Under the pieces are notes generated by a model. That model saw nothing but the letters and a program-made list of their open reading frames with translations. It ran no database searches and was not told the DNA's origin. A program made the position numbers and the translations under genes. 64,000 nucleotides of DNA, from positions 1,860,001-1,924,000 of the forward strand of contig NZ_RKHJ01000001.1 of assembly GCF_003752465.1 (NCBI RefSeq). Reading direction: 5' to 3'. This DNA comes from Agrococcus jenensis. Its GTDB lineage: Bacteria > Actinomycetota > Actinomycetes > Actinomycetales > Microbacteriaceae. Shown piece after piece: positions 10,358 through 18,339 of this stretch; position 1 is the stretch's first letter, and every line of letters begins with the position of its first letter.

Positions 10358-11418
10358 TGGCCGTCGTCCTGATCTGCGCGCTCGACCCCGACGAGCGCCT
10401 CGAGCTGCTCGTGGAGGCGCTCGCGCCCCGGCACGTCGTGGTCGTCGACGACGGCAGCGGCCCGGACTCCGCCGCCGTCCTCGCGAGGGTGCGGCGGCGC
10501 GGCGCGACCGTCCTCGTGCACGAGCGCAACCGGGGGAAGGGAGCGGCGCTCCGCACCGGCATCGCGCACGTGCGCGCTGCCCACCCGGGTGCCGACATCG
10601 TCACCGCCGACTGCGACGGCCAGCACCGGCCCCAGGACGTCGCCGCCGTCGAGGCCGCGATCGTGCCCGGTGCCATCGCCCTCGGCGAGCGCCGCTTCAC
10701 CGGGGCGGTGCCGGTGCGCAGCCGGGTCGGCAACACCGTCGCCCGCTCGCTCTTCGCGCTCGCCTCCGGCGTCCGGGTGGGCGACGCGCAGACCGGCCTC
10801 CGGGGTCTCCCGAGCGACGCGCTGCCGTGGATCGCAGCCGTGCCGGGCGATCGGTTCGACCACGAGCAGCGCGTGCTGCTCGAGGCGTCGAGGCGGCGGG
10901 TGCCGCTCCGCGGCGTACCGATCGCGACCATCTACCTGGCCGGCAACGCGTCGTCGCACTTCCGTCCGCTCATCGACTCCGCGCGCGTCGTCGCGCCGCT
11001 GCTCGCGCCGATCGGCCGCTTCCTCGCGCTCGGCGCCGTCTGCTTCGCGCTCGACGCGCTGCTCGTCGTCGCGCTGTCCGCGGTGCTCGGCGTCGCCGGC
11101 ATCGCGGCCGTGCTGGCACGGGCCGCGAGCGGCGCCGTGCACTTCGCCGCAGGCCGCCGATGGGTGTTCGTCGCGGCCGGCTGCGTCCGTGCCCAGGCGC
11201 GTCGCTACGCCCTGCTCGCGGCGGGCACGATCGCCGTCGGTGCGACCGCCCTGCAGCTCGCGGTCGCCGCCGGCGCGGCGCTCCTGCCGGCGAAGGTCGG
11301 CATCGACCTGGCGCTCGCCGCGGCGACCTACCTCGCGCAGCGCTTCGGCGTCTTCGCGCCCGTCCAGGACCCGACCCCCACGACCGAACCACACCCACGA
11401 CGCTTGGAGCACCAGTGA
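10357..11418 (+). CDS. Bifunctional family 2 glycosyltransferase / GtrA-like membrane protein
   Basis: 353-residue fusion. Residues about 1-210 are a GT2 (dolichyl-phosphate-mannose-synthase-like) domain with VVVVDDGSG, the metal-binding VTADCDGQHRPQDV and the DAQTGLRGLP acceptor loop. Residues about 220-335 form a four-helix GtrA-type membrane domain (FLALGAVCFALDALLVVAL, then AGRRWVF and the last helices). Such fusions typically charge a polyprenyl phosphate with a sugar and flip it outward. The start ATG overlaps the previous stop by one base (TGATG) and the stop is overlapped by the next gene (GTGA). The sugar cannot be told from sequence. Confidence 0.9.
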   Translation: MAVVLICALDPDERLELLVEALAPRHVVVVDDGSGPDSAAVLARVRRRGATVLVHERNRGKGAALRTGIAHVRAAHPGADIVTADCDGQHRPQDVAAVEAAIVPGAIALGERRFTGAVPVRSRVGNTVARSLFALASGVRVGDAQTGLRGLPSDALPWIAAVPGDRFDHEQRVLLEASRRRVPLRGVPIATIYLAGNASSHFRPLIDSARVVAPLLAPIGRFLALGAVCFALDALLVVALSAVLGVAGIAAVLARAASGAVHFAAGRRWVFVAAGCVRAQARRYALLAAGTIAVGATALQLAVAAGAALLPAKVGIDLALAAATYLAQRFGVFAPVQDPTPTTEPHPRRLEHQ

Positions 11419-11984
11419 ACGACATCCTCATGATCGGCATCGACGCGATCGCGATCGCCATGATGGCCTTCGGCCTCTACTTCCGTCGCCACCGCCGCCG
11501 CGACCTGCTGGTCGCCTTCGTCGGCGTGAACGTCGGCGTGCTCGCCGTCAGCCTCGTGCTCGCGAGCGCCACCGCCTCGATCGGCGTCGGGCTCGGCCTC
11601 TTCGGCGTGCTGTCGATCATCCGGCTCCGCTCGACAGAGATCTCGCAGCGCGAGGTGGCGTACTACTTCGCATCCCTCGCGATCGGCCTCGTCGCGGGCC
11701 TCGGCGGCAGCAGCCTGCCGGTCGCGATCGGCCTCATCGCGCTCGTCATCGTGGCGATGGCGATCGTCGACCATCCGCGGCTGCTCGCGGGGCACCGCCA
11801 GCAGATGGTGCGCCTCGACCGCGCGGTCGTCGACGAGCTCGAGCTCGTCGCCGAGCTCGAGCGGCTCACCGGAGGCCGGGTCCGCCAGGCGACCGTCGTC
11901 GAGCTCGACCTCGTCGACGACTCGACGCTCGTCGACGTGCGATGGAGCCCTGCTCCGCGCGCGCGGCAGGCGGTCGCAGCGTGA
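11415..11984 (+). CDS. DUF4956 family membrane protein
   Basis: 189-residue protein with four predicted membrane helices, of the DUF4956 family. The conserved loop FGVLSIIRLRSTEISQREVA between helices is diagnostic. A soluble C-terminal domain of about 70 residues follows (VELDLVDDSTLVDVRW). The family has no assigned function but regularly neighbours VTC-type polyphosphate polymerase genes, as here. GTG start overlapping the upstream stop, and a four-base overlap (GTGA) with the downstream gene. It may be a channel or membrane partner of the polymerase (inference from neighbourhood only). Confidence 0.85.
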   Translation: MNDILMIGIDAIAIAMMAFGLYFRRHRRRDLLVAFVGVNVGVLAVSLVLASATASIGVGLGLFGVLSIIRLRSTEISQREVAYYFASLAIGLVAGLGGSSLPVAIGLIALVIVAMAIVDHPRLLAGHRQQMVRLDRAVVDELELVAELERLTGGRVRQATVVELDLVDDSTLVDVRWSPAPRARQAVAA

Positions 11985-12754
11985 GCGGCGTCGCGCAGGC
12001 GCTCGGCCGCCTCGAGCCGGTCTCGCTCGACGAGCTCACGGCAGCCGCAGCGCTGCTGACCCGCGTGGACCGCAAGTACGCGCTCCGCGCGGGCGATGCC
12101 GGCGCCGTGCTCGGCCGGCTGCCCGAGGGCACCCGGGCGCTCGAGATCGACGGCGAGCGCTCGCTCGCGTACGCATCCTGCTACTTCGACTCGCCGGACC
12201 TGCTCGCCTACCGCCTCGCCGCGCACGGCCGGCGGCGCCGCTTCAAGCTGCGCACCCGCACCTACGTGGACGCCGGCCGCTCCTACCTCGAGCTCAAGAC
12301 GCGCGGCGGGAGGGGCACGACCGTGAAGGAGCGCATCGAGTACGCGCTCGACGACCGCGAGGTGCTCACCGACGACGGCCGCGCCTACGCCGACGAGGGC
12401 CTCGCGGCGATCGGCCTCGCAGCGCCACCGCTCGCCCCCGTGGTCGAGACGACCTACCGGCGCACGACCCTGCTGCTGCCCGACGGCGCCACCCGTGCGA
12501 CCGTCGACACGGAGCTCGCATGGCAGCTCGACGACGGCACGACGATGCGGACGCCCGGCCTCGTCATCGTCGAGACGAAGGCCTCGAGCGGCGCAGGTCC
12601 CGTCGACCGGCTGCTCTGGCGCGCCGGGCACCGTCCCGACCGCGTCAGCAAGTTCGCCACAGGCCTCGCCGCGCTGCGCCCGGACCTGCCCTCGAACCGC
12701 TGGCACGGCGTGCTGCGCCGGTGCTTCGCCGATGCCGAGCGCATCGCCGCATGA
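11981..12754 (+). CDS. VTC-domain polyphosphate polymerase family protein
   Basis: 257-residue cytoplasmic protein of the VTC/CYTH-like triphosphate-tunnel fold, related to the catalytic domain of yeast Vtc4 that makes inorganic polyphosphate. Tunnel-lining charged residues are visible in VDRKYALR, RRFKLRTRTY, YLELKTRGGRGTTVKER, VIVETKAS and RVSKFATG. It lacks any SPX or membrane domain, so a membrane partner such as the adjacent DUF4956 protein would be needed to couple synthesis to transport. It overlaps genes on both sides by GTGA/ATGA. Activity is predicted by homology only. Confidence 0.87.
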   Translation: MSGVAQALGRLEPVSLDELTAAAALLTRVDRKYALRAGDAGAVLGRLPEGTRALEIDGERSLAYASCYFDSPDLLAYRLAAHGRRRRFKLRTRTYVDAGRSYLELKTRGGRGTTVKERIEYALDDREVLTDDGRAYADEGLAAIGLAAPPLAPVVETTYRRTTLLLPDGATRATVDTELAWQLDDGTTMRTPGLVIVETKASSGAGPVDRLLWRAGHRPDRVSKFATGLAALRPDLPSNRWHGVLRRCFADAERIAA

Positions 12755-12789
12755 CGACCACGACCGACCACCACCACCAGGAGAGACCC

Positions 12790-14412
12790 GTGGACACCAC
12801 CAACATGCGCACCGGCCGCCTCGCACGCCTCCGGCGGCGCGGGTTCGCGCCCGCCCTCGCGATCGTCGCGAGCGGCATCCTGCTCGCCGGCTGCACCGCG
12901 GTCGAGGCCGGACTGACCCAGGTCGCGGCCGGGGCGAGCGGGGCCAGCGGCACGACGACGTCGGTCGTCAGCGCGACCCTCGACGAGCTCGCAGCGGCGA
13001 ACGAGGACGGCACGGTCGTGCGCGAGGACGAGTGGAGCGTCGACGACGCCATCGACGTCACGCTCGCCGGCACCGGGGCGACCGCCGCGAGCGGCGTGAC
13101 GAGCGCCGACGGGATCGTCACGATCACGGAGGCCGGCGTCTACCGGCTCTCCGGCTCGCTCGACGGCCGCATCGTCGTGGCGGCTCCCGAGGACGCCCAG
13201 GTCGTCCTCGTGCTCGACGGCGCCGCGATCGCCTCGGACGCCGGCTCGGCCATCGAGGTGCAGACGGCAGACGACGTGGCGATCCACCTCGCCGAGGGCA
13301 GCGAGAGCTCCATCGTCGACACCTCGACCTACGCCGAGGACGCAGAGGCGAACGCGGCCATCTTCTCGGAGGCGGACCTGACGCTCTCCGGCACCGGCTC
13401 CCTGCGCCTCGAGGCATCCGGCGACGGCATCACGAGCGAGGACGACCTCGCCGTCGTGGGCGGGACGATCGACGTGACCGCCGCCGACGAGGCGCTGCGC
13501 GGCAAGGACTCGATCCAGGTCGAGGACGGGACGCTCGCCCTCACCGCCGGCGGCGACGCGCTGCAGAGCGACAACGCCGACGAGGCGGAGCGCGGGTGGA
13601 TCCGCATCGAGGGCGGCACGATCACCGCCACGGCCGGCGACGACGGCCTGAACGCCGTGAGCGACATCCTCGTCGCGGGCGGCACGGTCACGGTCGACGC
13701 CACGGGCGACGGCCTGCACGCCGACGTCGCGCTCGCGATCGCGGGCGGCACGATCACCGTCGAGGGCTCGGACGAGGGGCTCGAGTCGGCGCTCGTGCAG
13801 ATCGACGGCGGCGCGGTGGATGTGACTGCTGACGACGACGCGATCAACGGTTCTGCCGGATCGTCGACGGCAGACGCGAGCGCGGGCGGGATGGGCGGCG
13901 GCATGGCCGACTCCGGCGAGCTGGTCGCGATCACCGGCGGGGAGGTGACGCTCCGCTCGGGTGGGGACGGCCTCGACTCGAACGGCTCGATCGAGGTCTC
14001 GGGCGGCACGGTCGTGGTCTGGGGGCCGTCGAGCGACGGCAACGGCGCGCTCGACGCGAACGGGGGACTGACGGTCACCGGCGGCACGCTCCTCGCGGTC
14101 GGCTCCGCGGGCATGGCGGAGTCACCGGACGCCGCGTCGACGCAGTCGTGGCTGCAGGCACAGGCGACCGGCGACGCCGGCTCGACGATCGAGGTCCTGG
14201 ACGCGGAAGGCGCGACGATCGCGACGTTCGCGGCCGAGGCGGCGTTCTCGAACGTGGTGTTCTCGGCCGCAGGGCTGACGGGAGACGCCGCGACGGTCGT
14301 CGTCGACGGGACCGAGACGGCCGTCACGCTCGGCACCGCGACCGGCGGCGGCATGGGCGGCCAGGGCGGAGGCGCAGGCGGCGGCATGGGCGGCCCCGGC
14401 GGCCGCCCGTAG
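12790..14412 (+). CDS. Beta-helix carbohydrate-binding lipoprotein (DUF4353/Cthe_2159-like)
   Basis: About 540 residues. A twin-basic lipoprotein signal ends in the lipobox LLAGC, followed by a long repetitive domain of the carbohydrate-binding family first described for the polygalacturonate-binding protein Cthe_2159. Successive beta-helix coils read GGTITATAGDDGLNAVSDIL, GGTVTVDATGDGLHADVALA, GGTITVEGSDEGLESALV and so on. It ends in a Gly/Met-rich tail (GGGMGGQGGGAGG). The start is set at GTG 12790 because AGGAGAG lies six bases upstream. An ATG at 12751 overlapping the previous stop would add 13 residues. Probably a surface sugar-binding partner of the operon. Confidence 0.85.
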   Translation: MDTTNMRTGRLARLRRRGFAPALAIVASGILLAGCTAVEAGLTQVAAGASGASGTTTSVVSATLDELAAANEDGTVVREDEWSVDDAIDVTLAGTGATAASGVTSADGIVTITEAGVYRLSGSLDGRIVVAAPEDAQVVLVLDGAAIASDAGSAIEVQTADDVAIHLAEGSESSIVDTSTYAEDAEANAAIFSEADLTLSGTGSLRLEASGDGITSEDDLAVVGGTIDVTAADEALRGKDSIQVEDGTLALTAGGDALQSDNADEAERGWIRIEGGTITATAGDDGLNAVSDILVAGGTVTVDATGDGLHADVALAIAGGTITVEGSDEGLESALVQIDGGAVDVTADDDAINGSAGSSTADASAGGMGGGMADSGELVAITGGEVTLRSGGDGLDSNGSIEVSGGTVVVWGPSSDGNGALDANGGLTVTGGTLLAVGSAGMAESPDAASTQSWLQAQATGDAGSTIEVLDAEGATIATFAAEAAFSNVVFSAAGLTGDAATVVVDGTETAVTLGTATGGGMGGQGGGAGGGMGGPGGRP

Positions 14413-14439
14413 CGGCGCGGCCTCGATGCCGACGGGTCC

Positions 14440-14445
14440 TAGGGT
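14440..14445 (+). promoter_or_regulatory. -10 box TAGGGT, leaderless promoter of the aldo/keto reductase
   Basis: TAGGGT is six bases upstream of ATG 14452. A GGAGG also sits there but only one base from the ATG, too close for a normal ribosome site. Confidence 0.5.
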
Positions 14446-14451
14446 GGAGGC

Positions 14452-15405
14452 ATGACGCGCACGCTCGGGAACAGCGGCATCGAGGTCTCGCCCATCGGCC
14501 TCGGATGCAACAACTTCGGCCGCAGGGGCACGGCGACGGAGGATCAGGCGGGCACCGACGCCGTCATCCACGCGGCGATCGATCACGGCATCACGCTCTT
14601 CGACACCGCCGACATCTACGGCAACCCCGCCACGACCTCCGAGACGCTCATGGGCGTCGCGCTCGCGAAGGCGGGGAGCGCCGGGCGCGACAAGGTCGTG
14701 CTCGCGACGAAGTGGGGCCACTCCGGCTTCGCGATCGAGGGCACCGAGTCGTGGGGTCCGAAGGGCGCGCGCACGTACATCCGCAACGCCGTCGAGGCGT
14801 CGCTGCGCCGCCTGCAGACCGACCGGATCGACCTCTACCAGCTGCACACGCCCGACGAGTCGACGCGCATCGAGGAGACGGTGCGCGCGCTCGACGAGCT
14901 CGTCGCCGAGGGCAAGATCCGCGCCTACGGCCACTCGAACTTCACCGCCGAGCAGATCGGCGAGGCGGCCGAGGTCGAGAGCGAGCACGGCTTCGTCTCG
15001 GCGCAGGACGAGTACTCGCTCGTCGCCCGCGGCGTGGAGCGCGAGGTGCTGCCCGCAGTGCTCGAGGTGGGGATCGGCTTCCTGCCCTACTTCCCGCTCG
15101 CCAACGGCCTGCTCTCGGGCAAGTACTCGCAGGGCACCGGCCCCGAGGGTGCGCGGCTCACGGCGCTCAAGCCGCAGCTGCTCGAGGAGACCGACTGGTC
15201 GCGCATCGCCGAGTACGAGCGGATCGTCCGCCGCGCCGACCGCACGATGCTCGACGCCACCTTCCAGTGGCTGCTCGCGCAGCCCGCGGTGACGAGCGTC
15301 ATCGCCGGCGCGACGCGCCCCGAGCAGGTCGCGCAGAACGCGGCTGCCGGACGCGGCGAGCTCGAGGCCGAGACGGTCGAGGAGATCTCGGCGCTCTTCG
15401 CCTGA
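14452..15405 (+). CDS. Aldo/keto reductase
   Basis: 317-residue NADPH-dependent oxidoreductase of the AKR superfamily, in the YajO/YghZ-like group acting on aldehydes and ketones. The catalytic tetrad can be followed: Asp and Tyr in FDTADIYGNP, Lys in VLATKWG and His in IDLYQLHTPD. The NADP-binding C-terminal part (SVIAGATRPEQVAQNAAA) is intact. Full length and monocistronic, convergent with the gamma-glutamyltransferase gene 10 bp downstream. Physiological substrate unknown. Confidence 0.93.
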   Translation: MTRTLGNSGIEVSPIGLGCNNFGRRGTATEDQAGTDAVIHAAIDHGITLFDTADIYGNPATTSETLMGVALAKAGSAGRDKVVLATKWGHSGFAIEGTESWGPKGARTYIRNAVEASLRRLQTDRIDLYQLHTPDESTRIEETVRALDELVAEGKIRAYGHSNFTAEQIGEAAEVESEHGFVSAQDEYSLVARGVEREVLPAVLEVGIGFLPYFPLANGLLSGKYSQGTGPEGARLTALKPQLLEETDWSRIAEYERIVRRADRTMLDATFQWLLAQPAVTSVIAGATRPEQVAQNAAAGRGELEAETVEEISALFA

Positions 15406-15415
15406 TCGCGCGGGC

Positions 15416-17140
15416 TCACCGCAGCGCGGCGTAGCCCTGCTCGTCGCGCGCGTTCGACGCCGCCCGGATGGTGCCGTCGGGCTCGTGCGACGCGAACGAG
15501 AGCCGACCGAGCGACCAGGGGCCGGCGTCCGTCACGACGTGCCCGCGGCGGCGAAGCTCGGCGATCGTCGCGTCGCCCAGCCGCGACTCGACGTGCAGGC
15601 CGCCGGGCTCCCACGTGCGCGGCTCGAACGACGACACGAGGTGCGTGACGTGCCACGAGGGCGCGTCGATCGCCGCCTGCGGGTCGAGGCCGAGCACGCG
15701 CAGTCCCAGCAGCATCGCCAGCTGCCACTGGTCCTGCTGGTCGCCGCCGGGCGTCCCGAGGGCTGCGGTCGCGCCGTCGTCGTCGACGAGCATCGTGGGG
15801 GAGAGGGTCGTGCGCGGCCGGATGCTCGGCGAGAGGCTCGTCGGCAGCCCGGGCTCGAGCCACAGCATCTGCGCCCGCGTGCCGAGGCAGAAGCCCAGCT
15901 CTGCGATCGCGGGGCTCGACTGCAGCCAGCCCCCGGAGGGGGTCGCGGAGATGACGGTGCCCCAGCGGTCGACGACGTCGATGTGGCAGGTGTCGCCGCG
16001 GGTGGGCTCGCCGGTGCCGGCGGCGCGGGTCGCCGGCGCGCCCTCGGGCATGCGCGCCAGGCGCGGGTCCCCGCGGAGCGCGCCCGGCCGCAGCTCGAGC
16101 GAAGCCGTGCCGTCGATGAGCGCCCTGCGCTCCGCGAGGTAGTCCGCGTCGAGCAGCCGCGAGAGGTCGGCGCCGTCGCCGAACCAGGCGTCCCGGTCGG
16201 CCAGCGCGAGCTTCGTCGCCTCCGCCGCGACGTGCACGAGGTCGGCGTCGAGCGCCTCCGCACGATCGGGCAGCAGCGGGTCCATGATGCCGAGCGCCGC
16301 GAGCAGCGCCGGGCCCTGCGACCACGCGCCAACCTTGTGCACGGTCGTCCCGCGCCAGTGCATCGCGACCGTGTCCTCCCAGCTGGGTCGCCAGGCGGCG
16401 AGGTCGTCGCCGGTGAGGAGCCCAGCGTGCGCGGCGCCGGTGGAGTCCATCGCCGGCTGCCGCGCGTGCCGGTCGATCGCCTCGGCGACGAAGCCCTCGC
16501 TCCAGGCGGCGATCGCCGCGTCGCACGCGGCCTCGCGGCCCTTGCCGCGGCCGGCGTCGGCGAGGCGGCGGTAGGTCTCGGCGAGCGCGGGGTTGCGGAT
16601 GACGTCCCACGCGGCGGGGGCGGGGTCGGCCCACAGCGCGGCGGAGGAGGCCCAGTGCTCGCGGAAGAAGTCGGCACGGCCGGCGATGGTGCGGACGACG
16701 CGGGGGAGCACGCGGTGGCCTCGCTCCGCGAGCTCGATCGCGAACGCGAGCACGTCGGCGGGCGCCCAGGAGCCGTGGTCGCGCACGAGCGCGAGCCACG
16801 CGGGCACCGCGCCCGGCACGACCGCCGCGAGCAGCCCGGTGCCGGGGATGTGCTCGATGCCCTCGGCGCGCATCCGCTCGATCGTCGCCGACGCCGGCGT
16901 GACGCCCTGGCCGGCGAGCACCCGCGGCGCCTGCTCCGGGCGACGGACGATGGCGGGCAGGTCGCCGCCCGGCCCGTTGAGGTGCGGCTCGACCACGTGC
17001 AGGACGAAGCCCGCGGCGGCCGCCGCGTCGGCGGCGTTGCCGCCTCGCTCGAGCACGGCCATGCCGCTCGACGACGCGAGCCAGTGCGTCGACGCGACCG
17101 CTCCGAACGAACCCTGCAGCGGCGGTCTGGTGCGCATCAT
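15416..17140 (-). CDS. Gamma-glutamyltransferase family protein
   Basis: 574-residue N-terminal nucleophile hydrolase of the gamma-glutamyltransferase family, which cleaves gamma-glutamyl bonds such as those in glutathione or polyglutamate and normally self-cleaves at a conserved Thr. That Thr is visible as Thr384 in TRGDTCHIDVVD, and the substrate-binding region appears as LGTPGGDQQDQW. No signal peptide is seen, so a cytoplasmic role is likely, unlike the secreted E. coli enzyme. Two consecutive ATGs (17140 and 17137) are possible. A leaderless -10 box precedes the first. Actinobacteria such as this often lack glutathione, so the natural substrate is open. Confidence 0.9.
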   Translation of the reverse strand: MMRTRPPLQGSFGAVASTHWLASSSGMAVLERGGNAADAAAAAGFVLHVVEPHLNGPGGDLPAIVRRPEQAPRVLAGQGVTPASATIERMRAEGIEHIPGTGLLAAVVPGAVPAWLALVRDHGSWAPADVLAFAIELAERGHRVLPRVVRTIAGRADFFREHWASSAALWADPAPAAWDVIRNPALAETYRRLADAGRGKGREAACDAAIAAWSEGFVAEAIDRHARQPAMDSTGAAHAGLLTGDDLAAWRPSWEDTVAMHWRGTTVHKVGAWSQGPALLAALGIMDPLLPDRAEALDADLVHVAAEATKLALADRDAWFGDGADLSRLLDADYLAERRALIDGTASLELRPGALRGDPRLARMPEGAPATRAAGTGEPTRGDTCHIDVVDRWGTVISATPSGGWLQSSPAIAELGFCLGTRAQMLWLEPGLPTSLSPSIRPRTTLSPTMLVDDDGATAALGTPGGDQQDQWQLAMLLGLRVLGLDPQAAIDAPSWHVTHLVSSFEPRTWEPGGLHVESRLGDATIAELRRRGHVVTDAGPWSLGRLSFASHEPDGTIRAASNARDEQGYAALR

Positions 17141-17147
17141 GGGGCTC

Positions 17148-17153
17148 AGGCTA
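17148..17153 (-). promoter_or_regulatory. -10 box TAGCCT, leaderless promoter of the gamma-glutamyltransferase gene
   Basis: On the minus strand TAGCCT precedes ATG 17140 by seven bases. No -35 element is evident. Confidence 0.5.
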
Positions 17154-17277
17154 ACCCGCGCGCGCTGACCTCCGGCCGGAGACCGCGGCGCCGCAGCACC
17201 GACCGTGCGCCGCCGTCGTCCACAGCCCGGTGCCGACGGGGAGCGGCCGGCGGCGCGGGTGCCGCAGAGTGCGCGCC

Positions 17278-18330
17278 ATGGACACCGTCCGCATCAGCAC
17301 ACCGCAATCGCTCCTCCGGCTGCTGCCGCGCCTCGTCGGCGCTCCCGAGCCGCCCGCGCTCGTCGCGCTGCCGTTCCGCCGCGGCAGGTCGGGCATGCCG
17401 ATGGTGCTCGACCTCCCCGCCCGGCGCTCCGTCCCCGCGATCGCGCGCGCGATCCGCAACGGGGCGCAGGGCGCCGACGCCGTGGTGCTCGTCGCGTGCC
17501 TCGCCGAGGCGCTCGGCACCGCACCGCTGCCGCTCCGGACGCCGCTCGCGAGCCTCGCCGAGCGGCTCGCGCGCGACGGCATCCGCTGCCTCGAGCTGCT
17601 CGCGCTCGGGCCCGACGCGTGGGGCGACTACGCGATGCCCGACGGCGCGCGCGGCCCGCTCGCCGAGCTCGACCTGCTCGACGACCCGGCGCCGGGCGTG
17701 CCGGAGCTCCCGCCGCTCCCTGGCACGCCGAGCGGCTCCGACGGCCCCGCGGCGCTCGCCGTCGCGCAGTGGCTCGACGCGCTCGGCGCCATCGAGGTCG
17801 AGGCCGCCGCGCAGGGGGCGATCGCGGCGCTCGAGCGCGCGGTGGACCTCGCGCCGCGGCTCGACGCCGGGCCCGGCCCGCTCGGCATCGACCCGGCGAA
17901 GGCGGCAGCCGTGGCCGTCGCGCTCGTCGCCCGTCCGGTGCTGCGCGACATCGCGATCGAGCTGGCTTTGGACGGCCCGGACGCCGCCGCCGCGACGCTC
18001 GCCGCCATCGACCGCGACGGCGCGCTCGCCGCCGACGATGCGGCGGGGCGCTTCCTGGGCTGCGGTCCGGCGCCCGATGCCGACCGCCTCCACGAGCGGC
18101 TGCGCCGGTGGACGGCGATCGCCGAGGCGACGCCGCTCGACGCGAGAGCGCCGCTGCTCGTGATCGTCGGCTTCCTGCTCTTCTTCGTCGGTCGGGGCCG
18201 CACCGCCGGCCGCTGCGCCGAGCTCGCGATGGCCATCGACCCCGGCCTCTCGATGGCGCCGCTGCTGCGCGACATCGTCGACGCGAAGGGCGCTCCCGAC
18301 TGGGTGCTCGGGCAGAGGTCCGGGGAGTAG
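17278..18330 (+). CDS. DUF4192 domain-containing protein
   Basis: 350-residue protein of the DUF4192 family, common in actinobacteria and of unknown function. The family pattern is a start (MDTVRISTPQSLLRLLPRLVG) followed by a short strand 'ALVALPFRRGR', a middle domain (ADAVVLVACLAEAL) and a C-terminal region of helical repeats (LLVIVGFLLFFVGRGRTAGR, then LAMAIDPGLSMAPLL). The C-terminal hydrophobic stretch is more likely a buried helix than a membrane anchor. The ATG at 17278 is preceded by CAGAGT, a weak -10, by seven bases. Its TAG stop is part of the promoter of the next gene. Confidence 0.8.
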   Translation: MDTVRISTPQSLLRLLPRLVGAPEPPALVALPFRRGRSGMPMVLDLPARRSVPAIARAIRNGAQGADAVVLVACLAEALGTAPLPLRTPLASLAERLARDGIRCLELLALGPDAWGDYAMPDGARGPLAELDLLDDPAPGVPELPPLPGTPSGSDGPAALAVAQWLDALGAIEVEAAAQGAIAALERAVDLAPRLDAGPGPLGIDPAKAAAVAVALVARPVLRDIAIELALDGPDAAAATLAAIDRDGALAADDAAGRFLGCGPAPDADRLHERLRRWTAIAEATPLDARAPLLVIVGFLLFFVGRGRTAGRCAELAMAIDPGLSMAPLLRDIVDAKGAPDWVLGQRSGE

Positions 18331-18333
18331 CGT
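18328..18333 (+). promoter_or_regulatory. -10 box TAGCGT, leaderless promoter of the flavoprotein gene
   Basis: TAGCGT begins with the TAG stop codon of the DUF4192 gene and is six bases before ATG 18340. Confidence 0.5.
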
Positions 18334-18339
18334 CGCGGC

